A DNA stretch of 64,000 bases. It comes from CAVSRC01 sp963750065. GTDB lineage: Bacteria > Pseudomonadota > Alphaproteobacteria > Rhizobiales > Kaistiaceae. Numbering within the stretch: position 1 is the stretch's first letter; each line of letters begins with the position of its first letter. The stretch spans positions 1 through 64,000 of the forward strand of contig CAVVPK010000012.1 in the NCBI GenBank assembly GCA_963750065.1. The letters are read 5' to 3'. The notes under the pieces are model-generated. The model saw only the letters and a program-made list of their open reading frames with translations, had not been told where the DNA came from and searched no databases. This document shows, piece after piece, positions 8,763 through 17,689 of the stretch. The position numbers were made by a program, and so were the translations under genes.

Positions 8763-9962
8763 TCAGACCCCGTCCAGCGCCCCGATCAGGTCCTCCGCCA
8801 GGTCCTCCACGTCCTCCAACCCGACCGAAAGCCTGAGCAGCCCCTGGGTGATGCCGAGCTCCAGCCGCGCCGCTTCGGAGAGCCGCTGGTGCGTGGTGGT
8901 CGAGGGGTGGGTGATCAGGCTCTTGGCGTCGCCGAGATTGTTGGAGATGCCGATCACCTGCAGCGCATTTTCGACCGCGAAGGCGCCCTTGCGCCCGCCC
9001 TTCACCTCGAAGGAGACCATGGTCGAGCCGCCGGTCATTTGGCGCCGGGCGATCTCGGCTTGTGGATGGTCGGCACGGCCGGGATAGAGCACGCGCGAAA
9101 TCCGCTTGTGGCCGGAAAGCCGGTCGGCGAGTTCGGCGGCGTTCGCCGTCTGCCGCTCGACGCGCACCGGCAGCGTCTCCAGCCCCTTGAGCATCAGCCA
9201 GGCATTGAACGGGCTCAGCGACGGGCCGGTCTGGCGCAGGAAGGTGTGCAGGTGATCAGTGACGAACTGCTGGTCGGCGAGGATCACCCCGCCGAGGCAG
9301 CGCCCCTGGCCGTCGATGTGCTTGGTCGCCGAATAGACCACCACGTCGGCGCCGAGCGCGAACGGCTTCTGCAGGAGCGGCGTGGCGAAGACATTGTCCA
9401 CCACGAGTCTTGCCCCCGCTTGATGGGCGATCTCGGCCACCGCCGCGATGTCGATGATATCGAGCGTCGGATTGGTCGGGCTTTCCAGGAAGAAGGCCCT
9501 GGTGGTCTTGCGCGCCGCCCGTTTCCATTGCTTGAGGTCGTTGCCGTCGACCAGCGTCGATTTGATGCCGTAGCGCGGCAAGAGGTCCTCGATGACGTAG
9601 CGGTTCGAACCGAACAGCGCCTTGGCGGCCACCACATGGTCGCCGGCCTTGAGCCAGGAGAGAAAGGTCGAGGTAACGGCGGCCATGCCGCTGGCGGTCG
9701 CCCGCGCGGCCTCGGCGCCTTCCATCAGGCGCATGCGCTCTTCGAACATGGCGACGGTCGGGTTGGCGTAACGCGAATAGATGAAGCCCGGCTCGTCGCC
9801 CTTGAAGCGCCGCTCGGCCTGCTCGGCGCTGTCGTAGACGTAGCTCTGGGTCATGAACAGCGCTTCCGAGTTCTCGCCGAATTGCGAGCGCAGCGTGCCG
9901 CCATGGACGAGCTGGGTTGCCTGCCTGAGGGCCCGCCGCCCGCTCTTCGTTTTCCCCGCCAT
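8763..9962 (-). CDS. metZ: O-succinylhomoserine sulfhydrylase
   Basis: MetZ is a PLP enzyme of the Cys/Met metabolism family that makes homocysteine from O-succinylhomoserine and sulfide (direct sulfhydrylation). The 399-residue protein has QTGPSLSPFNAWLMLKGLET, typical of MetZ-type enzymes. The Schiff-base Lys lies in YSATKHIDGQGR, and SRYANPTV is the phosphate-binding segment. The chosen start (MAGKTKSGRR) has AAGGAG seven bases upstream and leaves room for the riboswitch and attenuator. O-acetylhomoserine specificity cannot be excluded from sequence alone. Confidence 0.9.
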   Translation of the reverse strand: MAGKTKSGRRALRQATQLVHGGTLRSQFGENSEALFMTQSYVYDSAEQAERRFKGDEPGFIYSRYANPTVAMFEERMRLMEGAEAARATASGMAAVTSTFLSWLKAGDHVVAAKALFGSNRYVIEDLLPRYGIKSTLVDGNDLKQWKRAARKTTRAFFLESPTNPTLDIIDIAAVAEIAHQAGARLVVDNVFATPLLQKPFALGADVVVYSATKHIDGQGRCLGGVILADQQFVTDHLHTFLRQTGPSLSPFNAWLMLKGLETLPVRVERQTANAAELADRLSGHKRISRVLYPGRADHPQAEIARRQMTGGSTMVSFEVKGGRKGAFAVENALQVIGISNNLGDAKSLITHPSTTTHQRLSEAARLELGITQGLLRLSVGLEDVEDLAEDLIGALDGV

Positions 9963-9989
9963 CTTCGTCTCCTTCGTGAAGCACAACAA

Positions 9990-10022
9990 AAAACCCGGGC
10001 CGCGCATGTCGGACCGGGTTTC
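9990..10022 (-). terminator. Attenuator hairpin in the metZ leader
   Basis: On the minus strand AAACCCGG and CCCGGGTTTTTT can form a GC-rich stem followed by a T run, between the SAM-II aptamer and the metZ ribosome site. This layout fits premature termination when SAM is abundant. Confidence 0.7.
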
Positions 10023-10036
10023 CTCTTTGCCCTTCC

Positions 10037-10094
10037 GACCTTTTAGCGACTTGTTTTACGTGGCTGCAAGCCGGCCGGCTCAAATGACCACGAA
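10037..10094 (-). promoter_or_regulatory. SAM-II riboswitch upstream of metZ
   Basis: The minus strand contains the SAM-II signature blocks in order: CGTGGTCATTTG, CCGGCTTGCAGCCACG, TAAAACAAGTCGCTAAAAGG. The CGTGG/CCACG pairing forms the first helix of the H-type pseudoknot, and the AAGTCGCTAAAA tail is the conserved 3' pairing strand. SAM-II aptamers are known from alphaproteobacterial methionine genes (metA, metX, metZ), which matches the gene downstream. Confidence 0.9.
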
Positions 10095-10101
10095 CGACAC
10101 G

Positions 10102-10130
10102 TTCATACGGTCCCGCGATCTTGGCGTCAA
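10102..10130 (-). promoter_or_regulatory. Sigma-70 promoter of metZ
   Basis: On the minus strand TTGACG and TATGAA are separated by 17 bases. Transcription would begin near 10095, exactly at the 5' edge of the SAM-II aptamer. Confidence 0.6.
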
Positions 10131-10190
10131 TCGCGACATGCGCTAAGCCGGGTCGCCGCCGCGCGGGGCGGCAGGCGAGCGTGGGGTGTC

Positions 10191-11318
10191 ATGGGCGAGG
10201 AGCTGAAGGTCGGAATCCTGCCGGCCCAGATCATCGAAAAGATGGTCGAGGCCGGCGCGATTTCGTCCAACAAGCGGCTCGATCCCGACCAGATCCAGCC
10301 GGCGAGCCTCGATCTCAGGCTCGGCGAGATAGCCTACCGCGTGCGCGCCAGCTTCCTGCCCGGTCCGCAGGCGCTGGTCAGCGACCGGCTCGCCAAGGTC
10401 AAGCTGCACGAATTCAGCCTGGTCGGCGGTGCCGTTCTGGAGACCGGCTGCGTCTACATCGTGCCGCTGATGGAGCACCTCAAGCTGCCGCGCGATGTCA
10501 GTGCCGCAGCCAACCCGAAGTCCTCCACCGGCCGGCTCGACATCTTCACCCGCATCATCAGCGACCATGCGCGCGAGTTCGACAAGATCCGCGCCGGCTA
10601 TGCCGGGCCGCTCTATATCGAGGTCAGCCCGCGCACCTTCCCCATCCTGGCGCATGCCGGCTCGCGCCTGTCGCAGATGCGCTTCCGCACCGGCGATGCG
10701 CGGCTCAGCGACAAGGCGCTGCTGGCGCTCCATCGCACGGACACCCTTGTCGACAGCACCCCTCACGTCGACAACGGCCTCGCATTGTCCATCGATCTTG
10801 GCGGCAACATCGAGGGGATTGTGGGCTATCGCGCCAAGCACCACACCGCCGTCGTCGATCTCGACAAGCGCGACCAGTATAATGTGCTCGATTTCTGGGA
10901 GCCGATCCCGCGCCACTGGTCGTCGGAGCTGATCCTCGATCCCGACCAGTTCTATATCCTGGTGTCGCGCGAGGCGGTCCATGTGCCGCCGGATTATGCC
11001 GCCGAGATGGTGCCCTTCGATCCGCTGGTCGGCGAGTTCCGCGTTCATTATGCCGGCTTCTTCGATCCCGGCTTCGGCCACAAGGAGGCTGGCGGCGCCG
11101 GCAGCCACGCCGTGCTCGAAGTCAGGAGCCACGAGGTGCCCTTCATCCTCGAACACGGCCAGACCGTCGGCCGGCTGGTCTACGAGCCGATGACCGAGCG
11201 CCCGGTGAAGCTCTACGGCACCGACATGGCGTCGAACTACCAGGCCCAGGGCCTGAAGCTCTCCAAGCACTTCCGCCGCGGCTCGACGCCGCTGATGGAC
11301 CGCTCCCCGCCCGCATGA
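10191..11318 (+). CDS. dcd: 2'-deoxycytidine 5'-triphosphate deaminase, long form
   Basis: Dcd deaminates dCTP to dUTP, feeding thymidylate synthesis. This is the roughly 370-residue alphaproteobacterial form, about twice the length of the enterobacterial enzyme. It contains two dUTPase/Dcd-like halves. ASLDLRLGEIAYRVR and AAANPKSSTGRLDIFTRI belong to the first, and YFVEVSPR-like LYIEVSPRTFPILAHAG and the VPFILEHGQTVGRLVYEPM region to the second. The start at 10191 has GGGG a few bases upstream. It faces away from metZ and stands alone. Confidence 0.88.
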   Translation: MGEELKVGILPAQIIEKMVEAGAISSNKRLDPDQIQPASLDLRLGEIAYRVRASFLPGPQALVSDRLAKVKLHEFSLVGGAVLETGCVYIVPLMEHLKLPRDVSAAANPKSSTGRLDIFTRIISDHAREFDKIRAGYAGPLYIEVSPRTFPILAHAGSRLSQMRFRTGDARLSDKALLALHRTDTLVDSTPHVDNGLALSIDLGGNIEGIVGYRAKHHTAVVDLDKRDQYNVLDFWEPIPRHWSSELILDPDQFYILVSREAVHVPPDYAAEMVPFDPLVGEFRVHYAGFFDPGFGHKEAGGAGSHAVLEVRSHEVPFILEHGQTVGRLVYEPMTERPVKLYGTDMASNYQAQGLKLSKHFRRGSTPLMDRSPPA

Positions 11319-11374
11319 AGCGGAGCGAAATGCGGAGAGTCGAAGCTGTAGGGTGCCATGCCTCTCCATCCACC

Positions 11375-11482
11375 GTCATCCTCTGGCGAGGCGTGAGCCG
11401 AGACCGGGGGATCGTTTTCAGAATGCACGGCGCGCAGTGCTTGGCTCAGGCCGATCCTCCGCCTTCGCGGAGGATGACGACG
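11375..11482 (+). repeat. Dispersed 108-bp palindromic repeat, copy 2
   Basis: This has the same start (GTCATCCTCTGGCGAGGCG), same end (GATCCTCCGCCTTCGCGGAG then GATGACGACGG), same length and same orientation as the copy at 6982-7089. The centre differs. It occupies the gap between dcd and the ligase, which otherwise shows no gene. Confidence 0.7.
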
Positions 11483-11575
11483 GACGGGGATGCCGCCGGG
11501 CTTCCTGCCCGCATCCTGGGATACCCGAAGGCGGGCCTCGAAGGATGAGATGAGGCCTCGCAGCGGCATTCACCC

Positions 11576-13236
11576 TTACTCCCTGACCATCTCCTCCAGC
11601 GTCTCCAGCCGGTCGGCCTCGCCCGGCGGCTTGTCCCATCTCAGCCGCGCGATGCGCGGAAAGCGCATGGCGATTCCGGAACGGTGGCGGGTGGAGCGTT
11701 GCAGCCCCTCGAAGGCGACCTCGAGCACCAGCCCCGTCTCTGCCGTGTGGGCCACCTCGCGTACCGGGCCGAAGCGGTTGGTGGTGTTGTTGCGCACGAA
11801 GCGGTCGATTTGGGCCAACTCCTCATCGGTGAAGCCGAAATAGGCCTTGCCCACCGGCACCAGTTCCTCGCCCGCCTCGCCCGCGCGCCAGACCCCGAAT
11901 GTGTAGTCGGAATAATAGGACGAGCGCTTGCCGTGGCCGCGCTGGGCATACATCAGCACCGCATCCACCGTGTGCGGGTCGCGCTTCCACTTGAACCACG
12001 GCCCCTTCGGCCGCCCGGGCTCGTAGACCGAGTTCCCAGCGCTTCAGCATCACGCCCTCGATCACCGCCTCCGGCGGTGCCGCGCGCAGGGCTGCGAGCT
12101 CCTCGACGTTCGCGTAGGTCAAGAGCGGCGAGAGATCCATGCGCCCCGACAGCGAGCCCGCCACCAGCGCCTCCAGCCGCTTCCGCCTGTTGCGGAAGGG
12201 GAGCGCCCGGATGTCCTCGCTGCCATCCACCAGGCAGTCATAGACGCGGAGGTATGCCGGGTGGCTGGCGAGCAGCTTGGCGGTCACCGTCTTGCGGTTC
12301 AGCCGCTGTTGCAGGTCGGAGAAGCTGCGCACGACGAAGCCCTCCGCGTCGGGATGGCCGACCAGCAACTCGCCGTCGAGTGCCGCTTCCACGTCGAGCC
12401 CCGCGACGATGTCGGGAAACGTGTGCGAGATGTCGTCGCCGGTGCGCGTGTAGAGGCGCTTGACGCCGCCCTCGTTCACCGCCTGCACGCGGATGCCGTC
12501 CCACTTCCATTCCGCGGCATGGGTCTCCGGCGCGATCAGCTTGAGATCGTCGTCGGCGATCGCCTGCGCCAGCATCACCGGGCGGAACGGCGCCGTCACC
12601 GTCGATTGCGGCACTCCCCCGCGTCCTTCGAGCCAGGCGAAGAGGTCGGTGTAGGGCGGCTTGAGCCCGTGCCACACTTCCTCGATGTCGTTCACCGGCT
12701 TATCCGCGAGGTCGGCCACCGCCTGTTTTGCCAGCCGCGCCGAGACGCCGATGCGCAGGCCCCCGGTCGTGAGCTTGATCAGTGCCCACCGCCCGGAGGC
12801 GTCGAGCCGGTCGAGCCAGCCTTCCACCAGAAGCGGCCCCTCGCTCCGCGACGCCGCCTGTAGCCGCGTAACGATCTCGGCAAGGCGAAGCGGCTCGCCC
12901 CCATCCTTCGAGGCTCGCTCCAGCTCGCACCTCAGGATCAGGCTGGCCCACCGACGCCCCGTCTCCCCGCGGCCAGATCAGTGCGATCGTCTCGGCCAGA
13001 TCGCCGACATAGTCGTAGGACGTCGCGAACAGCACGGCGTCCACCCGCTGGGTGACGAGCGCCCTCAGCATCGCCGGCTTGACGCTGGCAATGTCGAGGT
13101 CGCCGGTGAGCACGGCCAGCGCAAATCCGCGGTCCGGGTCCGGGGTCGCGCGGAAATAATCGGTCATCAGCCTGAGCTTGACGCTCCGTTGGGGCGTCAG
13201 CACGAGCCGGTCGAGAAGGGCGGCAAAGGCGCGCAT
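11576..13236 (-). CDS. ATP-dependent DNA ligase of the ligase-associated repair set, frameshifted
   Basis: This matches the alphaproteobacterial ATP-dependent ligase family (cisATP type, TIGR04120) that co-occurs with an Lhr-like helicase, an MBL exonuclease and PdeM. The N-terminal domain starts with MRAFAALLDRLVLTPQRS. The nucleotidyl-transfer Lys lies in the motif AEWKWDGIRVQ, followed by LDGELL and MLKRW. The C-terminal OB part begins at MYAQRGHGKRSSYYSDYTFG. The frame changes twice: near 12036, where TGGGAACTCG has one G too many before SVYEPG, and between about 12840 and 12950, where a dispersed repeat lies in the linker. The active site is intact in each piece. Whether the gene works depends on whether these indels are real. 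Confidence 0.82.
12902..12942. repeat. Dispersed repeat inserted in the ligase linker
   Basis: CATCCTTCGAGGCTCGCTCC followed by AGCTCGCACCTCAGGATCAGG is an imperfect palindrome of the kind normally found between genes in rhizobial-type genomes; a related end (GGCCTCGAAGGATGAGATGAGG) is at about 11534. Here it lies inside the ligase coding region at the site of a frame change. Confidence 0.5.
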
Positions 13237-13362
13237 GGCTGCAGGTTAGGCGCCGCCGGCCCGCCGGAAAAGCCGGCTCCGGCGCTCGCCCGCACCTGGG
13301 CCATTGCATCGCCGGCCACCAGCCCCTAAATCAGGCGCGCCCGGCGGGATTCGCCGGGTCTC

Positions 13363-13508
13363 GTTCTCAGGGCGGGGTGAAACTCCCCACCGGCGGTATG
13401 CGGACCATCTTTCCGCGAGCCCGCGAGCGCCCTGGCCGCCCGGCCAGGGGTCAGCAGATTCGGTGAGATGCCGAAGCCGACGGTCATAGTCCGGATGGAA
13501 GAGAACAG
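13363..13508 (+). promoter_or_regulatory. FMN riboswitch (RFN element) upstream of ribN
   Basis: The conserved RFN blocks appear in order: GTTCTCAGGGCGGGGTGAAA, CTCCCCACCGGCGGTA, AGCCCGCGAGCGC, GGTCAGCAGATTCGGTGAGA, CCGACGGTCATAGTCCGGATG and GAAGAGAACAG. The outer GTTCTC/GAGAAC pairing closes the multi-branched aptamer. It lies 138 bases before a DMT-family transporter, the known arrangement for riboflavin importer genes. Confidence 0.97.
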
Positions 13509-13601
13509 CGGCCGAGATGCCCCCGCGAGGCAATCCCCTCGTGCGGTTTCCTCTTGATCCCGCCTGCCCTGATTTCGTGTTGCCTCGTTTTGGAGACCAA
13601 C

Positions 13602-13649
13602 ATGGATCAGATCCTTGTATTGCCCCGTCATGCCGGGGGCCGGCCATGA
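13602..13649 (+). CDS. 15-codon leader peptide overlapping ribN
   Basis: ATG at 13602, preceded by TGGAG six bases upstream, opens MDQILVLPRHAGGRP and stops at 13647-13649. The stop overlaps the ribN ATG as ATGA. Ribosomes loading at this site would deliver translation to ribN by coupling, making this a plausible control point for the FMN riboswitch. No homologue is known to me; it could be chance. Confidence 0.4.
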   Translation: MDQILVLPRHAGGRP

Positions 13650-14539
13650 GCAACGCCGCCCTCGCAGTTTCGCCGTCCCGCGCCCCCGTTTCCGGTGGCC
13701 TGTGGATGGTCGCCGCCGGCCTCGCCTTCGCCGCCGTCAACACGCTCGAGCAGATCGTCACCACCCGCGCCGGTCTGCCGGCGCCGACCGCCGCCTTCTT
13801 TCAGTATTTCGTCGCCCTGCTGGTGATCCTTCCCTGGTCCGGCCGCCGCGGCATCGCGGCGCTGAGGACCAGCCGTCCCGGGCTGCAGGCGATCCGCGTC
13901 GTCTTTGCCGCTCTCGGCGTCCAGTTCTGGGTCGCCGGGCTTGCCCATGGCGTGCCGATCGGCACGGCGGTGGCGCTGGTCATGACCTCGCCATTCTTCG
14001 TCACTCTGGGCGCCGGCATGGTGCTTGGCGAGCGGGTGACGGCAGAGCGCTGGCTGGCGGTCACTGCCGGCTTTGTCGGTGCCCTGGTCATCCTCGACCC
14101 GTTCTCCGGCCTGTTCACGCCGGCAAGCCTCCTGCCGGTCGCCGCCTCGCTGCTGTGGGCGGCCGCATCGCTGTGTCAGAAGCGGCTCCTGGCCGACGAG
14201 AGCCCGGAAACCAACACCGCCTGGCTTCTCTTCCTGCTCGCCCCGGTCAATCTGGCCTTGGCGCTTCCTTCGGGTATCGAGCTGCCCGTCGGCCACGCGC
14301 TCCTGATGATCGTTGCCGTCGGGGTTTTCACCGCGCTCGCACAGGGCTTCCTGGCGCTCGCTTATTCGCGCGCCGATGCCGCCTATGTGCAGCCCTTCGA
14401 CCACGTCAAGCTGCCGCTCAACATCATCGCGAGTTGGATCGTCTTCGGCTGGCTCCCGCCCGGCACGCTCTGGCTCGGCGCCACCCTCATTGTCGGCGCC
14501 TCCCTGTTCCTGATGCTGCGCGAGAGCCGGGAAGCGTGA
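13646..14539 (+). CDS. ribN: Riboflavin transporter RibN (DMT/EamA family)
   Basis: This 297-residue inner-membrane protein has about ten transmembrane helices and two EamA repeats (about 15-140 and 150-290). GVPIGTAVALVMTSPFFVT closes repeat one and YSRADAAYVQPFDHVKLPL is the typical repeat-two end. The family alone does not reveal the substrate. The FMN riboswitch immediately upstream points to flavin uptake, as shown for RibN of rhizobia and Vibrio. The start at 13646 follows the FMN element and overlaps a tiny leader frame. Confidence 0.85.
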   Translation: MSNAALAVSPSRAPVSGGLWMVAAGLAFAAVNTLEQIVTTRAGLPAPTAAFFQYFVALLVILPWSGRRGIAALRTSRPGLQAIRVVFAALGVQFWVAGLAHGVPIGTAVALVMTSPFFVTLGAGMVLGERVTAERWLAVTAGFVGALVILDPFSGLFTPASLLPVAASLLWAAASLCQKRLLADESPETNTAWLLFLLAPVNLALALPSGIELPVGHALLMIVAVGVFTALAQGFLALAYSRADAAYVQPFDHVKLPLNIIASWIVFGWLPPGTLWLGATLIVGASLFLMLRESREA

Positions 14540-14563
14540 CGTACCGTTAGCGCGTGGGGAAAA

Positions 14564-16615
14564 TCAGCCCCAGCGTCCACGCAGCCGCCGGCCGATGTCG
14601 ACGCGCGTGCCCGGCGCGCGCGCCCGCGGCGCGTCGGCCACGGCCGGCGGCCATAGCGTCGCGCGGAAATGGCAGAGGATCGCTTCGGGGATGAAGCGCG
14701 TGCGCTGGGCGAAGAGATGGCGGTCGCCGCCGCGGCGCTGCTGCAGCACGTAGCAGCGCTGCGGCACCATGATGTCCAACTCGTCCTTCGCCCGCGTCAT
14801 GGCGACATAGAGCAGCCGCCGCTCCTCCTCGATCTCATCCGTTGTGCCCACCCCGAGATCGGAGGGGATGCAGCCGTCGATGCCGTTCAGCACGAATACC
14901 GATTTCCACTCCTGCCCCTTGGCCGAGTGGATGGTGGAGAGGATCAGATAGTCCTCGTCGAGAAACGGCGGCCCGGCCTCGTCGCTGGTGGCGTCCGGCG
15001 GGTCGAGGGTGAGTTCGGTCAGGAAGCGCTCGCGGCTTGGATAGCCGGCGGCGATCTGTTCGAGCTGGAGAAGGTCGTTGCGGCGGATGATGGCATCCTC
15101 GTGGATGCGCTCAAGATGCGGCTCGTACCACAGGCGCGCGCGCTCCATCTCCGCCGGCCAGCCGGCGCGGTCGCCGTTGAGGTCGGTGGCAAGTCCGGCA
15201 AAGCCCGGCCAGTCCGCCGCCGCCCGTGCCGGCGGCTGGTAGGTCGCCAGCACCGCACCCGCCGCATCGGATTGCGCCAGAAGGTCGAGCACGTCCGCCG
15301 CGCTCGACGGGCCGATGCCCGGCAGTAGCTGCAGCACGCGGAATCCCGACACCCGGTCGCGCGGGTTGCCGGCGAAGCGCAGGAGCGCCAGCACGTCCTT
15401 GACATGCGCCGCATCGAGAAACTTGAGCCCGCCATATTTGACGAAGGGGATGTTCCGCCGTGTCAGCTCGATTTCGAGCTGGCCTGAGTGATGCGCGGCG
15501 CGGAAGAGCACTGCCTGCTCTTTCAGCGCCATGCCGCCTTCGCGGTTGGCGAGCACCCGCTCCACCACATAGCGCGCCTGGTCGGCCTCGTCGGCGGTAA
15601 CCACCAGCGCCGGTCTGTCGCCGCTGGCGCGTTCCGACCACAGCTCCTTGGCATAGCGTTCCTCGGCCAGGCCGATCACCGCATTGGAGGCGGCCAGGAT
15701 CGCCTGCGTCGAGCGGTAGTTGCGCGACAGCGTCACCACCGCGGCCGGCGGGCTGAAGGCCTTGGGAAAGTCGAGGATGTTGCGCACGGTCGCCGCGCGG
15801 AAGGAATAGATCGACTGGGCGTCGTCGCCGACCACCACCAGCCCGTGCCCGTCCGGCCTCAGCGCCATGAGGATCGATGCCTGCAGCCGGTTGGTGTCCT
15901 GGTATTCGTCGACCAGGATATGGTCGAAGCGGGAGCCGATATCCGCGGCGATGTCCCGCTCCTCCAGCATTGCCGCGAGATAGAGCAGCAGGTCGTCGTA
16001 ATCGAGCACGTTCTGGCTCTGCTTGGCCTCCACATAGGCGGCGAACAGCCGGGAGAGTTCCGCCTGCCAGCCGGCGCACCAGGGAAAAGACTGCTGCAGA
16101 ACCGCGCCGAGTTCGGCCTCCTGGTTGACCGTGCGCGAATAGATCGCCAGGCACGTCGCCTTGGTGGGGAAGCGCTTCTCGGTGTGCGACAGCCCCAGTT
16201 CGTGGCGTACGAGATTCATCAGGTCCGCCGAATCCTCTCGGTCGTGGATGGTGAAGGCGGGGTCGAGGCCGATCGCGCCGGCATATTCGCGCAAGAGCCG
16301 CGCGCCGATGCCGTGGAACGTGCCGGACCAGCCAAGCGTCGGCGGTGCGCTGGTGGCGGGGAGTGCGCGCGCCACGATCCGCTCCACCCGCTTCGTCATC
16401 TCGTTCGCCGCCCGGCGCGAGAAGGTCATCAGCAGGATGCGGCCGGGATTGGCCCCGCCCACCACCAGATGCGCCACCCGGTGGGCCAGCGTGTTGGTCT
16501 TGCCCGAGCCGGCGCCGGCAATGATGAGCAGCGGCCCCGGCGCATTTTCGCCCGCGCCATGCACCACGGCGCGGCGTTGATCGGGGTTGAGCGTTTCGAG
16601 GGGAGCGGCGGACAT
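14564..16615 (-). CDS. UvrD/PcrA-type superfamily 1 DNA helicase
   Basis: A 683-residue 3'-5' DNA helicase. Motif I (IIAGAGSGKTNTL, near residue 35), motif II (LVDEYQDTN, near 237), motif III (VVGDDAQSIYSFRAA), motif V/VI (STIHSAKGQEWKSVFV ... LLYVAMTRAKDELDI) are all present and in order. It resembles the shorter alphaproteobacterial UvrD paralogue rather than the full housekeeping UvrD. It likely unwinds repair or replication intermediates. The start at 16615 (MSAAPLETLNPDQRRAV) gives the usual N-terminus; upstream in-frame residues look non-coding. Confidence 0.9.
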   Translation of the reverse strand: MSAAPLETLNPDQRRAVVHGAGENAPGPLLIIAGAGSGKTNTLAHRVAHLVVGGANPGRILLMTFSRRAANEMTKRVERIVARALPATSAPPTLGWSGTFHGIGARLLREYAGAIGLDPAFTIHDREDSADLMNLVRHELGLSHTEKRFPTKATCLAIYSRTVNQEAELGAVLQQSFPWCAGWQAELSRLFAAYVEAKQSQNVLDYDDLLLYLAAMLEERDIAADIGSRFDHILVDEYQDTNRLQASILMALRPDGHGLVVVGDDAQSIYSFRAATVRNILDFPKAFSPPAAVVTLSRNYRSTQAILAASNAVIGLAEERYAKELWSERASGDRPALVVTADEADQARYVVERVLANREGGMALKEQAVLFRAAHHSGQLEIELTRRNIPFVKYGGLKFLDAAHVKDVLALLRFAGNPRDRVSGFRVLQLLPGIGPSSAADVLDLLAQSDAAGAVLATYQPPARAAADWPGFAGLATDLNGDRAGWPAEMERARLWYEPHLERIHEDAIIRRNDLLQLEQIAAGYPSRERFLTELTLDPPDATSDEAGPPFLDEDYLILSTIHSAKGQEWKSVFVLNGIDGCIPSDLGVGTTDEIEEERRLLYVAMTRAKDELDIMVPQRCYVLQQRRGGDRHLFAQRTRFIPEAILCHFRATLWPPAVADAPRARAPGTRVDIGRRLRGRWG

Positions 16616-16760
16616 CGCTTTGCGAATCAAACGGTTGCGTCGGACCGCCAGCAAATCCGATTCACGCTTTGTTCGCAATCGCCAAGGCCCGCCGAACGCC
16701 CTTCCGCCATCCATCTGTTAATCTTGCCGGCAGCTTATCCGCCATCATCAACACAAACGG

Positions 16761-16789
16761 TTAACCTTTGCGGCGAAAGTGCCTATAAT
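16761..16789 (+). promoter_or_regulatory. Promoter of the 16817 membrane-protein gene
   Basis: TTAACC and a consensus TATAAT are separated by 17 bases, ending 27 bases before the ATG at 16817. The -35 region is part of a GGTTAACC palindrome. Confidence 0.55.
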
Positions 16790-16816
16790 CAGTGCTGTCG
16801 GGTGGGATGCGTACAC

Positions 16817-17689
16817 ATGCGTAATCAGAGTTTGTCCATGCGTATTCTGGTGCTGGCGGTCCTGCTGCCGACTGCTGCGGCTGTGTGCGTGTTTGCCCTC
16901 GTGGTGACCGGCACGCTCCATCCGAAAATCGTTCAGATGGTCGCCGCCGGCTGGGCCATTCTCATCGTTGCGGTGCTCGCCGCGGCCATCTCGGCTCTCG
17001 GCCCGAAATATCGCCCGACGCCGCTGCTGACGCCGCTTTTCGCCGGCATCTTTGCCGCGCTGCTGGCCACCACAGCGATCTACGCCGTCCGTGCCCACGT
17101 CGCGCCCAAGCGCACCGCCGTTGCCGTCGTCAAGACCGAGCCGGCAAGGCCGGCGCCCGTCATCGCCAATCCGTCGACCCCCCCCGCGCTTGCGGCCATG
17201 CCACAAGAGCCGGCCCAGCAACCGACCATGGCACCGACCATGGTGCCGAGCTTCGATACCGGCTCCAATCCGCCGCCGGCGGAAGACCAGAGTCCGCTCC
17301 AGGCCGACGTTCAGCCGCTGCCCGCCGATGCGGCGGACCGTGCGGCCATGGGTGGGCCGCTGGTCGATATGGCCAACGCCGTCGTGCCGCCGGCCCGGGC
17401 TGCGGAGACGCCCGCCACCGCCGCCACCACCGTCAGCGCGCCCAAGCCGCCCGTCGCCATGGCCAAAATTCCGACTCCCGCCGTGGCGCCGGCGAAGACG
17501 GTCAGGGCAAACACAGACGCGTCGGTCAACCTGACCGCCCGTTTCGACCCGTCGGGGCCGACCGAGCCTGTGGCCGCGGGACCGCCGATACCGCTCGATG
17601 TCGCCGACGTTGCGCCGGCCCACCACGCGGCTATTCCGCCTCTTCCTCGTATCCGACCATGTGGAGGGGCCGGGCCGGCGTGCCCCTGA
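16817..17689 (+). CDS. Membrane protein with Pro/Ala-rich tail, unknown function
   Basis: A 290-residue protein. Three hydrophobic segments lie in the first 90 residues (around 9-30, 37-57 and 67-88). About 190 residues of Pro/Ala/Thr-rich, low-complexity sequence follow, rich in PAPV, MAPTMVP and KPPVAMAKIP, ending PLPRIRP. I recognise no domain. The layout suggests a membrane anchor with a long flexible, probably periplasmic, extension. The 3' end overlaps the converging exonuclease gene by about 60 bases, so the last 15-20 residues may not be conserved. It has its own good promoter. Confidence 0.65.
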   Translation: MRNQSLSMRILVLAVLLPTAAAVCVFALVVTGTLHPKIVQMVAAGWAILIVAVLAAAISALGPKYRPTPLLTPLFAGIFAALLATTAIYAVRAHVAPKRTAVAVVKTEPARPAPVIANPSTPPALAAMPQEPAQQPTMAPTMVPSFDTGSNPPPAEDQSPLQADVQPLPADAADRAAMGGPLVDMANAVVPPARAAETPATAATTVSAPKPPVAMAKIPTPAVAPAKTVRANTDASVNLTARFDPSGPTEPVAAGPPIPLDVADVAPAHHAAIPPLPRIRPCGGAGPACP

